A stretch of DNA of 64,000 nt, from NCBI GenBank assembly GCA_963821095.1, contig CAWGCJ010000023.1, positions 124,001 to 188,000 of the forward strand. The letters are read 5' to 3'. Position 1 is the stretch's first letter; the number at the start of each line of letters is the position of its first letter. The notes beneath the pieces are model-generated. The model made no database searches. It had not been told where the DNA came from and worked only from the letters and a program-made list of their open reading frames with translations. Shown here in pieces: positions 36,669 to 45,332 of this stretch. The stretch is from CAVPHV01 sp963821095. Its GTDB lineage: Bacteria; Actinomycetota; Acidimicrobiia; Spongiisociales; UBA5794. The translations under genes were made by a program, and so were the position numbers.

Positions 36669-37756
36669 CGTACGCCTTTGCTGCTGCCGGAACCGGGGGC
36701 CACGTGTATCCGGCGCTGGCCACCGCCGGCGCACTGGTGGCGACCGGCGTCCCGCCCGGCGACATCGTCTTCTTCGGCGGAGACCGGATGGAGACCGAAG
36801 CGGTACCCGGAGCCGGCTACGAACTCGTCCGAAGCGACATCCGTGGGCTGCGCCGCTCCCTGTCGCCCGACAACCTCAAGCTGCCCATGGTGGTTCGCAA
36901 GGCGACCCGGGAGATGGAAGCCGCGATGCGAGCGCGCAACGTCAAGGTCGTGATCGCGTTCGGGGGGTATGTGGCAGTACCGGCGGCACGAGCCGGGCGT
37001 CGGATCGGCGCCACCATCTTCCTCCACGAACAGAACGCCGTCCCCGGCCTCGCCAATCGCTACATCGCCTCTCAGACACGAACTTCCTTTGTGGCCTTCC
37101 CGGAGGCCGCGATGCGGCTCCGCCACGCCAAGGTGGTCGGCAACCCACTGCGACCGGCGTTCGCTTCGTACGACCGTGCCGCGTTGCGGGCCGAGGCCCT
37201 CAGCCGCTACGGGCTGGCCGACGACGTCATCGTCCTCGGCGTTCTTGGGGGCAGTCTCGGTGCCAAGGTGCTCAACGATGTGACCGCCCGCATCGTCGCC
37301 GATGCCGAACCGGCAGATATGGCCGTGCTCCACCTGACCGGCAAGGCTCACATCGACGACGTTGGTCCCGAGGCCGAGCGATCTGCCGTCACATGGCGGG
37401 CGCTGGCCTTCGAGGAGGAGATGCAGTACTTCTATGCGGCTGCGGACATCGTGCTGTCGCGAGCCGGTGCGCTCACCGTGAGCGAGCTTGCCGCCACAGG
37501 AACGCCCGCCGTTGTGGTCCCGTATGCCGCCGGCACCGCAGACCATCAGGCGGCCAACGTGGCACATCTCGAGTTGGCCCAGGGAGCCGTCGTCGTTCCC
37601 GAAGCGGAGATCGATCGAGCTGCAGTCGAGATCCAACAACTTGCCGCTGATCCGACCCGCCGGGCCGCAATGGCTGCGGCCGCCGCCGGGGTCGGGCGGC
37701 CCGATGCCGCCACCGTGATAGCCACTGCGTTGAGGGAGGCGGCTGATGACCGCTAG
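36665..37756 (+). CDS. murG: UDP-GlcNAc:lipid I N-acetylglucosaminyltransferase MurG
   Basis: A 363-residue GT-B glycosyltransferase that converts lipid I to lipid II at the cytoplasmic membrane face. The first glycine-rich loop GTGGHVYPALA, the second loop GGYVAVPAARAG, HEQNAVPGLANR, then GVLGGSLGAKVLND and the UDP-GlcNAc site (LSRAGALTVSELAATGTPAV, ending in VPYAAGTADHQAANV) are all in place. ATG overlaps the ftsW stop; the 3' end overlaps murC by 11 bases. Confidence 0.96.
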   Translation: MTYAFAAAGTGGHVYPALATAGALVATGVPPGDIVFFGGDRMETEAVPGAGYELVRSDIRGLRRSLSPDNLKLPMVVRKATREMEAAMRARNVKVVIAFGGYVAVPAARAGRRIGATIFLHEQNAVPGLANRYIASQTRTSFVAFPEAAMRLRHAKVVGNPLRPAFASYDRAALRAEALSRYGLADDVIVLGVLGGSLGAKVLNDVTARIVADAEPADMAVLHLTGKAHIDDVGPEAERSAVTWRALAFEEEMQYFYAAADIVLSRAGALTVSELAATGTPAVVVPYAAGTADHQAANVAHLELAQGAVVVPEAEIDRAAVEIQQLAADPTRRAAMAAAAAGVGRPDAATVIATALREAADDR

Positions 37757-39125
37757 CGACCCACCGCAGCTCGCCGGGCTGGAGACCATTCACGTCATCG
37801 GCGCCGGTGGTGCCGGGATGAGTGCTCTGGCGAAACTGCTGTCCCAACTCGGCCACGAGGTCACGGGCTCAGACCTCAAGCCCGGCCACGCGCTCAACGC
37901 TCTTGCCGATCTCGACATCACCACATGGGTTGGCCACCGCCCGGAGCGGATTGCCGGGGTTGACCTGGTGGTCGCTTCGTCGGCCGTTCCCGAGAGGGAC
38001 CCCGAATTGGTTGCCGCCCGCGACGCCGGCGTGCCGACGTGGTCTCGGCCCGTGCTGCTCGATGCGATCACTGCAGGGATGCCCGCCGTTGGCTTCACCG
38101 GGACGCACGGCAAGACCACCAGCACCGCATTGGCGGTCACCGCACTGAGGGCGGCCGGACGCGATCCGACGTTCATCGTCGGCGGGGAGATGGTCGCTTA
38201 CCAAACCGGGGCACATCTCGGCGAGCACGACCTGTTTGTGCTCGAAGCGGACGAGGCGTTCGGAACGTTTCGTCATCTCCACCTCAACGCTCTCGGCGTT
38301 ACCAGCGTCGAGGCCGACCACCTGGACTACTACGGAAACGTTGCGGCGCTCGAAGAAGCGTTTGCGCTTGTTGCCAACCGAGTCGAAGGCCCCGTCGTCG
38401 GTTGCATCGATGACCCGGGAGTGCGGCGACTCGCCGAACGGGCGCCGGTGATCGGGTATGGCTTCGACCGCGCCGCCCGTTGGCAGATTCGGGACTTTGT
38501 CCACGGCAGTGGCGAGGTGCGGTTTGTGCTTCACGGCCCCGACGGAGGCGTCCCGGTGTCGGTGCCACGCCCGGGGGAGCACATCGCTCGCGACGCTGCC
38601 GGCGTGCTCGCCCTGCTGGGTGAGCTCGGTCATGATCTGACTGCTGCTGCCGGCGGACTAGCTCGCTTCGCCGGAGTCAAGCGACGCTTCGAGGTCCGGG
38701 CCCGTCTCGGCGGAGTCACGATCGTCGACGACTACGCCCATCATCCCACGGAGATTGCCGCCACCATTGCCGCCGGCCGTGACGGCGGATGGGACCGCGT
38801 CGTTGCCGTCTTCCAACCACACCGTTACAGCAGAACCGCCGACCTCGCGCCCGCGTTTGGGTTGCCACTGGCGAATGCCGACCGGGTGATCGTGACGGAC
38901 ATCTATGCGGCCGGCGAAGCGCCGCTCCCCGGGGTGTCGGGGAGGTTGGTTGCCGAGGCCGTGGCCGCCGCCGCCGGCAACGTCGAGTACGTGGCGGCCT
39001 TGGGCGAGGTTCCCGGGGTCCTAGTGCCTGAACTGCGAGCCGGCGATCTCGTGCTGCTGCTCGGCGCCGGCGATGTCAATTCGATCGCCGACGATCTCGC
39101 CGCTCTGCTCGGAGCGGGCCGATGA
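37746..39125 (+). CDS. murC: UDP-MurNAc:L-alanine ligase MurC
   Basis: A 459-residue Mur ligase that adds L-alanine to UDP-MurNAc. The N-terminal domain opens IHVIGAGGAGMSALAKLL. The ATP motif is GFTGTHGKTTST, followed by VLEADEAFGTFRHL and SVEADHLDYYGN. The C-terminal domain has VDDYAHHPTEIAATI and FQPHRYSRTADL with VTDIYAAGEAPLPGVSG, all standard for MurC. The order murG-murC-murB is the usual actinobacterial arrangement. No ddl (D-Ala-D-Ala ligase) follows, unlike many dcw clusters. Confidence 0.96.
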   Translation: MTASDPPQLAGLETIHVIGAGGAGMSALAKLLSQLGHEVTGSDLKPGHALNALADLDITTWVGHRPERIAGVDLVVASSAVPERDPELVAARDAGVPTWSRPVLLDAITAGMPAVGFTGTHGKTTSTALAVTALRAAGRDPTFIVGGEMVAYQTGAHLGEHDLFVLEADEAFGTFRHLHLNALGVTSVEADHLDYYGNVAALEEAFALVANRVEGPVVGCIDDPGVRRLAERAPVIGYGFDRAARWQIRDFVHGSGEVRFVLHGPDGGVPVSVPRPGEHIARDAAGVLALLGELGHDLTAAAGGLARFAGVKRRFEVRARLGGVTIVDDYAHHPTEIAATIAAGRDGGWDRVVAVFQPHRYSRTADLAPAFGLPLANADRVIVTDIYAAGEAPLPGVSGRLVAEAVAAAAGNVEYVAALGEVPGVLVPELRAGDLVLLLGAGDVNSIADDLAALLGAGR

Positions 39126-40060
39126 GCGGGTTGGCGTCCCTGGTGGACGACGGCTTGGTCACCGAGTACGTCCCGCTCGGCCCGCTGACCACCTATCGGT
39201 TTGGCGGCCCGGCGCGGTGGTACGCCGAAGTGAGGAGTACCAGCGACTTGGAACGCGTCCTCTCGGCGCAGCGTGCTGCCGGGGCCGATCTCCTGATCCT
39301 GGGACGGGGCAGCAATCTTCTCGTGGCAGACTCCGGCTACCCGGGTGTCGTCGTGCGACTCGCCGGCGATTTTGCCCTGGTGTCCATTGGGAACGACGGC
39401 ATCGTCGCTGCGGGCGGTGCTGTCTCGCTGCCGATGCTGGCGCGCCACGCCGCCAAAGCCGGCCGGGGCGGGCTGGAGTGGTATGTCGGCATTCCCGGTT
39501 CTGTTGGTGGTGCACTGCGGATGAACGCCGGTGGCCACGGCAGCGATACCGGTGAGTGGCTGCTCGATACCGAGGTGATGGACGCCGCCACGGGAGCCAT
39601 CACCACCCGCGACGTCGCCGGGCTCGATCTGTCGTACCGGCACAGCAACCTGACCGACACCGACATCGTGCTCTCCGCTCGGTTCCGGTCGATCGCTCGC
39701 GATCCCGCCGAAGCGGAGGCATTGATTCGCCAGATCACCCGCTGGCGGCGGGAACACCAGCCGGGCGGAACGCTCAACGCCGGCAGTGTCTTCAAGAATC
39801 CGCCTGGCGACGCCGCCGGACGGATCATCGACGCGGTCGGGCTCAAGGGCTACCGACGCGGCGGAGCCGCCGTCTCCGAACGCCACGCCAACTTCTTTGT
39901 GGCCGAGGACGGCGCCTGCGCCCAGGACCTCTACAACCTGGTGTGGGCGGTGCGCCGCCGAGTCGGCGAAGCGGTCGGCGTGTGGTTGGAGCCGGAAATC
40001 CGCTTCGCCGGCGACTTTGCTGCCAATGATGACGTCCACCAGCCGCGGGAGGCGAGATGA
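39122..40060 (+). CDS. murB: UDP-N-acetylenolpyruvoylglucosamine reductase MurB
   Basis: A 312-residue FAD enzyme that reduces UDP-GlcNAc-enolpyruvate to UDP-MurNAc with NADPH. The FAD-binding part has GPLTTYRFGGPARWYAE, LGRGSNLLVADSGYPG and GLEWYVGIPGSVGGALRMNA. The C-terminal domain contains NAGSVFKNPPG, with the serine that protonates the substrate, and the active-site glutamate region WLEPEIRFAG. The length and layout are type II-like (no extra loop). Start and stop overlap murC and ftsQ. Confidence 0.95.
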   Translation: MSGLASLVDDGLVTEYVPLGPLTTYRFGGPARWYAEVRSTSDLERVLSAQRAAGADLLILGRGSNLLVADSGYPGVVVRLAGDFALVSIGNDGIVAAGGAVSLPMLARHAAKAGRGGLEWYVGIPGSVGGALRMNAGGHGSDTGEWLLDTEVMDAATGAITTRDVAGLDLSYRHSNLTDTDIVLSARFRSIARDPAEAEALIRQITRWRREHQPGGTLNAGSVFKNPPGDAAGRIIDAVGLKGYRRGGAAVSERHANFFVAEDGACAQDLYNLVWAVRRRVGEAVGVWLEPEIRFAGDFAANDDVHQPREAR

Positions 40061-40863
40061 GCACGGTGGTCGACGGCCGGATTGCCGCACGACGTAGGAA
40101 GGTTCGCGAGGCTGGCGCCCGGCGCCGGTTGCGCCGCGTGCTCGGTTTTGTCGCCCTGGCGGGTCTGGCCGGTTTTGTCGGTTGGTTGTTCTTCCAGTCA
40201 TCGATTCTTGCGGTGTCCACGATCGAGGTGACGGGCCATACCAATGCCGCTGCCGAAGAGATCGTGGCGCAATCGGGTCTGACGGCTGGGATCCCGACCA
40301 TCACGGTGGACGAGGCCGGTGTTGAGGCCGCGCTCGCGGCCGACCCGTGGATTGCCAAGGCCCAGGTGCGGGTCACCTGGCCGGGCACCGTCGAAGTCAC
40401 CATCCTCGAGCACATCCCCGCCGGCTGGGTCGCATCGGGCGACCGGTGGGTCTTGGCCTCTTCCGAGGGAGCGGTCCTCGTCACCGCGGCCGCACCACCC
40501 GAGGGTGCACCGGTGATTGATGTCGGGTCGAAGAGGGTCGCACCCGGAGCAGTGCTTGCAGGGCCGGTGGTGGTCGGTGCACTCGAGTTTGCCGGCAGTC
40601 TGCCTGCGTCTCTGGCCGCCGGTGCGGTGGTGACGAGGGGGAAGGGTGGCCTCGAAGCCGAGATCGCCGGACACCGCGTGGTGCTCGGCCGGCCCGACGA
40701 CATGGCAGCCAAGGCGAGGGCCATGGTGGCCTTGGCCGGGGCCGGGCTTGCCCCCGGGGCGGTCGTCAATCTGGTGTCGCCGGTCCGGCCCGCAGTGATC
40801 AACCCTAAACCCAGAGTTGAGAGTTGGTACCAGGTAGGTGCCGAGCCTCAACCTTCAGGCTAA
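40057..40863 (+). CDS. ftsQ: cell division protein FtsQ
   Basis: A 268-residue bitopic division protein. A basic cytoplasmic segment (RRRKVREAGARRRLRR) precedes one membrane helix (FVALAGLAGFVGWLFF). The POTRA domain follows (VSTIEVTGHTNAAAEEIVAQ, then DPWIAKAQVRVTWPGTVEVT), then the FtsQ/DivIB beta domain. It joins FtsL and FtsB in the complex that controls FtsWI. The ATG overlaps murB. The gene ends 31 bases before ftsZ, and repeats that may belong to the ftsZ promoter lie across its last codons. Confidence 0.93.
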   Translation: MSTVVDGRIAARRRKVREAGARRRLRRVLGFVALAGLAGFVGWLFFQSSILAVSTIEVTGHTNAAAEEIVAQSGLTAGIPTITVDEAGVEAALAADPWIAKAQVRVTWPGTVEVTILEHIPAGWVASGDRWVLASSEGAVLVTAAAPPEGAPVIDVGSKRVAPGAVLAGPVVVGALEFAGSLPASLAAGAVVTRGKGGLEAEIAGHRVVLGRPDDMAAKARAMVALAGAGLAPGAVVNLVSPVRPAVINPKPRVESWYQVGAEPQPSG

Positions 40864-40882
40864 CCTTATGGTCGAGCCTCAA
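40842..40882 (+). repeat. 10-bp direct repeats upstream of ftsZ
   Basis: CGAGCCTCAA occurs at 40842-40851 and 40873-40882, 31 bases apart, about three helical turns. The second copy ends 12 bases before the ftsZ ATG. The arrangement resembles an operator but no known regulator is recognised. Confidence 0.4.
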
Positions 40883-40894
40883 GGGAGCAAATCC

Positions 40895-41968
40895 ATGACG
40901 ACTGAATCGCGGTCCCCGCACAGCTATCTGGCGGTGATCAAGGTGGTCGGCGTTGGCGGCGGTGGCGTCAACGCTGTGAACCGCATGATCGAAGGCGGCG
41001 TTGGTGGCGTTGAGTTCATTGCCATCAATACTGACGCCCAAGCCCTGCTGATGTCCGACGCCGATGTGAAACTCGACATCGGCCGGGATGCCACGCACGG
41101 TCTTGGTGCCGGCGCCAATCCGGAGATCGGGCGCGAGTCCGGCGACGCCCACCGAGAAGAGATCGAAGACGCCCTCAAGGGCGCCGACATGGTGTTCATC
41201 ACCGCCGGAGAGGGCGGGGGCACCGGTACGGGAGCCGCTCCCGTAGTCGCCGAGGTGGCCCGCTCGATCGGGGCACTCACCGTCGGGGTCGTGACGCGAC
41301 CATTTGGTTTCGAGGGAAGACGCCGGTCGGTGCAGGCCGAGCAGGGCATCCAAGACCTGAAGCAGGCCGTCGACACGCTGATCATCATCCCGAACGAGCG
41401 ACTCCTCGAGATCGCCGACCCGAAGACGCCGGTTCTCGAGGCCTTCAAAATGGCCGACGAGGTGCTCACCAGCGGCGTCAAAGGGATCACCGACCTCATC
41501 ACCACACCCGGTCTCATCAACGTCGACTTCGCGGATGTGAAGACCGTGATGAGCGACGCGGGATCTGCCGTGATGGGCATCGGCCAATCCACCGGAGAAA
41601 ACCGGGCAGAGCAATCGGCTGCCAAGGCCATTGCCAGCCCGCTGCTGGAAACGTCGATGGAGGGCGCCCGCGGTGTCCTGCTGTCGATTGCCGGGCCCGC
41701 AGACATGACGCTGCATGAGGTCAGCCTTGCGGCCGGGATGATCGCCGACCACTCGGACGGCGATGCCAACATCATCTTTGGTGCCGTGGTCGACGACTCG
41801 CTGGGCGACGAGATGAGGGTGACCGTTATCGCAGCCGGTTTTGACCGCGATCGTCGGGTCACCAGGCCGTCACCGAGCACCACACCCTCGTACGAGTCGG
41901 TGGCTGCCGATCTCCTCGCGGAGGCAGCCGAGGATGATCTCGACATCCCGGGGTTTGTCCAGGGATGA
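40895..41968 (+). CDS. ftsZ: cell division GTPase FtsZ
   Basis: A 357-residue tubulin homologue, slightly short because the C-terminal linker is reduced. Contacts for GTP are GVGGGGVNAVNRMI (residues 14-27), NTDAQAL and the tubulin signature GEGGGTGTGAAPV (about 104-116), with the T7 loop residues NVDFADVKTVM needed for hydrolysis. The C-terminal peptide DDLDIPGFVQG is the conserved tail that binds SepF; FtsA is absent here as in other actinobacteria. The start is the ATG at 40895, after GGGAG at eight bases. FtsZ assembles the division ring. The stop overlaps the next gene's ATG. Confidence 0.97.
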   Translation: MTTESRSPHSYLAVIKVVGVGGGGVNAVNRMIEGGVGGVEFIAINTDAQALLMSDADVKLDIGRDATHGLGAGANPEIGRESGDAHREEIEDALKGADMVFITAGEGGGTGTGAAPVVAEVARSIGALTVGVVTRPFGFEGRRRSVQAEQGIQDLKQAVDTLIIIPNERLLEIADPKTPVLEAFKMADEVLTSGVKGITDLITTPGLINVDFADVKTVMSDAGSAVMGIGQSTGENRAEQSAAKAIASPLLETSMEGARGVLLSIAGPADMTLHEVSLAAGMIADHSDGDANIIFGAVVDDSLGDEMRVTVIAAGFDRDRRVTRPSPSTTPSYESVAADLLAEAAEDDLDIPGFVQG

Positions 41969-42594
41969 TTCGGCCCGGCGGGTTCCGAGGCGCCGCCTTC
42001 GGAACCGCAGCTGAAGGAGACGCCCGGGTCGATCCCGAGGCGCGTGCTGCGTTCTCTGCTGCCGTGGGCGTCACGGACGCCTGGGCCTCCGTATCTCAGG
42101 TCCACGGAGCGACCGTGATCGAGGCGCGTCGCCCCGGCAACCTGGGAGAAGCTGATGCGATCTTCACGACCCGGCCCGGTTTGCCGGTGGCCGTTGGAAC
42201 CGCCGATTGTGTTCCGATCATCCTGGAGGGTCGCGACGTCGTTGCGGTTGTCCACGCCGGGTGGCGCGGCGTAGTTGCCGGAGTGGTCCCTGCGGCGATC
42301 GCGGCCATTGCCGCAACAGGTGCTCATCTTGAACGAGCAGCCATTGGTCCCGGCATCGGGAGCTGTTGCTACGAAGTCGGCGGCGAAGTGGCCGAGCACT
42401 TTGCCGACTACCTGGGGACCACCACCTGGGGAACGACCAGCATCGATCTTGGCGCTGCGGTGGCCGACCAACTGGCACCACTCGAGGTGTGGAGCGCCGA
42501 CGCCTGCACCTACACCTCAGAACGGCTGTTCTCCTACCGCCGCAACCGCACTACCAATCGCCAGACTACGGTCGCATGGCTGCCGACGGACTGA
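41965..42594 (+). CDS. pgeF: peptidoglycan editing factor PgeF (YfiH/laccase-domain family)
   Basis: A 209-residue protein of the DUF152/multicopper polyphenol-oxidase-like family. Zinc and active-site residues are in VSQVHGATV, GTADCVPIIL, VVHAGWRGVVAGVV and IGPGIGSCCYEVG. The Escherichia coli homologue removes wrongly added serine from UDP-MurNAc peptides, which suits its place in a cell-wall cluster; related proteins act as purine nucleoside phosphorylases. ATG overlaps the ftsZ stop and the end overlaps yggS. Confidence 0.9.
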   Translation: MIRPGGFRGAAFGTAAEGDARVDPEARAAFSAAVGVTDAWASVSQVHGATVIEARRPGNLGEADAIFTTRPGLPVAVGTADCVPIILEGRDVVAVVHAGWRGVVAGVVPAAIAAIAATGAHLERAAIGPGIGSCCYEVGGEVAEHFADYLGTTTWGTTSIDLGAAVADQLAPLEVWSADACTYTSERLFSYRRNRTTNRQTTVAWLPTD

Positions 42595-43232
42595 GCCTGG
42601 TTCGGGATCGGATCGAAGCCGCCGCGGCCCGGTCGGGCCGTGCCCCGGAGTCGGTCCGGCTCGTCGCGGTGTCGAAGGGCAGGACGGTCGACGAGATCAT
42701 GGCTGCCTACCGGGCCGGACAGCGAGATTTTGGAGAGAACCGGGCCCAGGAGTTGGCAGCCAAGGTGCCGGAACTGCCCGGTGACATCCGCTGGCATTTT
42801 GTCGGGCCGGTACAGCGCCGCAAAGTGAAGGTGATCAGGCCGCTGACCCACCTCCTCCATTCTCTTGATCGGGTTGCCCTGGCCGTTTCATGGTCTGGAG
42901 GCGATTCGCCGCCGCCCGCCACGTTGCTCGAAGTCAATATTGCCGTCGAGCCGCAGAAGCACGGGGTGGTGCCTGCAGAGGTCGATGGCACCCTCGCAAC
43001 CATGGCACAGTTCGGTATTGAGCCCTGCGGTTTGATGGTCATTCCACCTGCTCCCGACGCCGCCGCCGACAGCCGATTGTGGTTTGCGCAGTTGCGGGAG
43101 ATGAGGGACGCACTTCTTCCCCGGTATCCCGCCCTGATCGAACTCTCGATGGGAATGTCCGATGACTTCGAAGTCGCCATTGAAGAGGGCGCGAGCATCA
43201 TTCGCGTGGGACGGGCTATCTTTGGTACCTGA
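42576..43232 (+). CDS. yggS: PLP homeostasis protein (YggS/PROSC family)
   Basis: A 218-residue single-domain alanine-racemase-fold protein. The PLP lysine lies in LVAVSKGRTVDEIMAAYRAG, followed by FGENRAQELAAK, WHFVGPVQRRK and ELSMGMSDDFEVAIEEGASI with VGRAIFG. Members bind pyridoxal phosphate without catalysing a known reaction and keep free PLP and amino-acid pools in balance. In gram-positives and cyanobacteria the gene is typically placed with sepF and yggT, as here. The ATG lies 19 bases inside pgeF. Confidence 0.93.
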   Translation: MAADGLSLVRDRIEAAAARSGRAPESVRLVAVSKGRTVDEIMAAYRAGQRDFGENRAQELAAKVPELPGDIRWHFVGPVQRRKVKVIRPLTHLLHSLDRVALAVSWSGGDSPPPATLLEVNIAVEPQKHGVVPAEVDGTLATMAQFGIEPCGLMVIPPAPDAAADSRLWFAQLREMRDALLPRYPALIELSMGMSDDFEVAIEEGASIIRVGRAIFGT

Positions 43233-43272
43233 GTAAGGACCACCACCGGTCGCAAGAGCGTGGAGAGAGTCG

Positions 43273-43929
43273 ATGGCATCGGTTTGGCAGAAGACGCTGT
43301 TCTACCTTGGTCTCGTTGACGACGACCAAATTGAGGCAGCTGAGGAGGCGTCGGCTAAGGCGCCACAGGCCCAGGTGCGCACGGTCGAACCGCCTCGGCC
43401 CGTAGTGCACAGTGCAGCGGCAACTCCGGCGGCAGCTCCCGCTGCGGCCCCCGCGGCACCACCGCCCCCTCCCCGCGCCCAAGGCCAGGTGGCGGGCCGG
43501 CGGATCGAGCCACCTTCCCAGCAGCGGCGCCGCATCTCGGGCAACCCCGAGCACGCCGAAGCCGGAGTGTTGGTGCGAACCAACGACGCCGGAACCGACT
43601 ACGGAGGCCCCGTCGGCCGGCCGCTCGGCTACGAACCATCCGCAGGGCAGGCCGAGATCATTGCAGCTAGAACGTTCACCGACGCCCAAACCTTGGCCGA
43701 CCACTTGCGCAACGACCGTCCGGTTGTGCTGGACCTGCGCAACGCCGAGGCCGCCATGGTGCGACGACTCGTCGACTTTGCGAGCGGTCTCACCTACGGA
43801 TTGAGCGGTCGCATGGTCAAGATCGCCCAGGGTGTCATCTTGGTGACACCGCCTGCAGTGTCGATCGGGTTGGAAGAGCGCCGCCGACTCGCCGGCTTGG
43901 GCCTCTACACCGTCCCGATCGAGGGTTGA
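43273..43929 (+). CDS. sepF: cell division protein SepF
   Basis: A 218-residue SepF. The N-terminal amphipathic membrane anchor (VWQKTLFYLGLVDDD) is followed by a long Ala/Pro-rich linker (residues 35-75) and the C-terminal domain with RTFTDAQTLADHLRNDRPVV, LDLRNAEAAMVRRLVDFASG and GRMVKIAQGVILVTPP. SepF tethers FtsZ to the membrane and, in organisms without FtsA, is the essential anchor. The linker is longer than usual. Forty bases with a GGAGAG site separate it from yggS. Confidence 0.95.
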   Translation: MASVWQKTLFYLGLVDDDQIEAAEEASAKAPQAQVRTVEPPRPVVHSAAATPAAAPAAAPAAPPPPPRAQGQVAGRRIEPPSQQRRRISGNPEHAEAGVLVRTNDAGTDYGGPVGRPLGYEPSAGQAEIIAARTFTDAQTLADHLRNDRPVVLDLRNAEAAMVRRLVDFASGLTYGLSGRMVKIAQGVILVTPPAVSIGLEERRRLAGLGLYTVPIEG

Positions 43930-43938
43930 TCTCCACCA

Positions 43939-44202
43939 ATGGGCATCGTCTGCTTCGCGCTCGACATCGTCTTCTATGCGGTCATTCTTTGGGTGATCTT
44001 GAGCTGGGTGGTCAGCTTCGGGCGCCTTTCCTGGGGTCACCCGGTCCGGAAACTGTACGACTTTCTTGCCAAGATGATCGACCCGGTGCTGCGTCCGATC
44101 CGATCAGTTCTTCCGCCGGTCAGGATCGGGGGCGGTGGCCTCGATCTCTCGCCGCTGGTCCTCATGTTCGGCCTGATCATCCTGCGTGGCCTGATTTGCT
44201 GA
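43939..44202 (+). CDS. yggT: YggT family membrane protein
   Basis: An 87-residue protein with two membrane segments (ALDIVFYAVILWVILSWVV and SPLVLMFGLIILRGLI) joined by the family's loop DFLAKMIDPVLRPIRSVLPP. It is placed next to sepF in very many genomes and may take part in septum placement or membrane organisation; the mechanism is not established. The start is nine bases after the sepF stop. Confidence 0.9.
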   Translation: MGIVCFALDIVFYAVILWVILSWVVSFGRLSWGHPVRKLYDFLAKMIDPVLRPIRSVLPPVRIGGGGLDLSPLVLMFGLIILRGLIC

Positions 44203-44257
44203 TGACCGATCTGCCGTTCCCGAGAAACAACCTCTGGTTTGTCAAGACCACTCTGAG

Positions 44258-44263
44258 TAGTAT
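44258..44263 (+). promoter_or_regulatory. leaderless promoter -10 box for the DivIVA-like gene
   Basis: TAGTAT lies six bases ahead of the ATG at 44270. There is no ribosome site. It suggests the DivIVA-like gene is expressed separately from the dcw transcript. Confidence 0.55.
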
Positions 44264-44269
44264 CGACCC

Positions 44270-45310
44270 ATGGACCTGACATCCCAGGAAGCCGCAGCGA
44301 TCCGGTTCACGGGTACTCGCTACGTCTACAATCGGCGTGAAGTCGACGCGTTTGTACGACGTGTGGCGACGACGTTGCGCGACCAAGAGCGGGAACTGGC
44401 CAGGATCACAGCCCGGATGGCGGCGCTCGAACACGCTCTGGACGTGGCGCACGCGGCTCGCACCTCGCGGTCAAAGGCTTCAACGGAACGGCGCCGGGCT
44501 CTCGATCAGGCGATTCGAGTCGCCGGCGCCCCCCGTCCTGCGGGGAGCACGCCGGCGGCGTGGGAGGGCCTCGATACGGGCGCCTGGGAAGCGTGGCGGG
44601 CGACCATGGACGCTGAATACCACGCCGCAGCACAGTTGGACATGGCACGTGAGGATGCCCGACGGATGCGTGGCTGCGCAACGGCCCTTGCCGTTGAGAT
44701 CGAAGGCGCGGCGGGTGCCGATGCCATCAGCCTCCTGGCGGCCGCCGAGCGGGCAGCTACTGAATCATCGGGTTCAACGCAGGCAGATGAAGAAGTGGCC
44801 GTGTCCCCGGCCGCTGGAGATGATGCGGCCGATGCCCAGGCAAAGGCAGCGGAGATTCTGGACGCGGCGGAGCGCGAAGCCATGCTCACCGTCGAGGAGG
44901 CCACGGCCATGCTCGAGAAGGCCGAGTTGGCGGCGCAACTGTTGACTGCGGCAGCCGAAGAAGAGGCCGAGGCGCTCAACCGCCGCCTCGGGCAACTCCG
45001 CACCGCCGTGCGCCAGGCCGAGGACTACTACCGCGAGATTGCACCCGACACGGCAGACGAAGCCGCCCTGGCAGGAGATCTGATCGATCTCGATCTGAAC
45101 GGTCTTGGGGGTCTCGCCACTGCCGAAGAGGTCGTAGCCGAGGTCGATCTGACCGAACCCACCGTGGAAACGGAAGCCGCAGACGCCATTGAATCGGATG
45201 ACTCCGACGACGACAGCACCTTCGTGGATGGGCCGCGCGAGCCAGACTTCTATCGGCGCAAGCTTGCGGGTCTGCGCGAACGGCTGGAGCAAACCACTTC
45301 GCCCGAGTAG
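44270..45310 (+). CDS. DivIVA-like coiled-coil protein
   Basis: A 346-residue protein. The first 40 residues (SQEAAAIRFTGTRYVYNRRE, then VDAFVRRVATTLRDQE) match the DivIVA N-terminal domain, where a short loop contacts membrane and a helix starts the coiled coil. Two long helical regions follow (about 35-60 and 185-250, for example AKAAEILDAAEREAMLTVEE), separated by an Ala-rich segment, and an acidic tail. In actinobacteria DivIVA (Wag31) organises polar or septal wall growth. This protein is divergent, so it may be a DivIVA-domain paralogue rather than the main Wag31. It has its own promoter and is convergent with ileS. Confidence 0.75.
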   Translation: MDLTSQEAAAIRFTGTRYVYNRREVDAFVRRVATTLRDQERELARITARMAALEHALDVAHAARTSRSKASTERRRALDQAIRVAGAPRPAGSTPAAWEGLDTGAWEAWRATMDAEYHAAAQLDMAREDARRMRGCATALAVEIEGAAGADAISLLAAAERAATESSGSTQADEEVAVSPAAGDDAADAQAKAAEILDAAEREAMLTVEEATAMLEKAELAAQLLTAAAEEEAEALNRRLGQLRTAVRQAEDYYREIAPDTADEAALAGDLIDLDLNGLGGLATAEEVVAEVDLTEPTVETEAADAIESDDSDDDSTFVDGPREPDFYRRKLAGLRERLEQTTSPE

Positions 45311-45332
45311 GCGAGGCGACCAGGTCGTCCGG

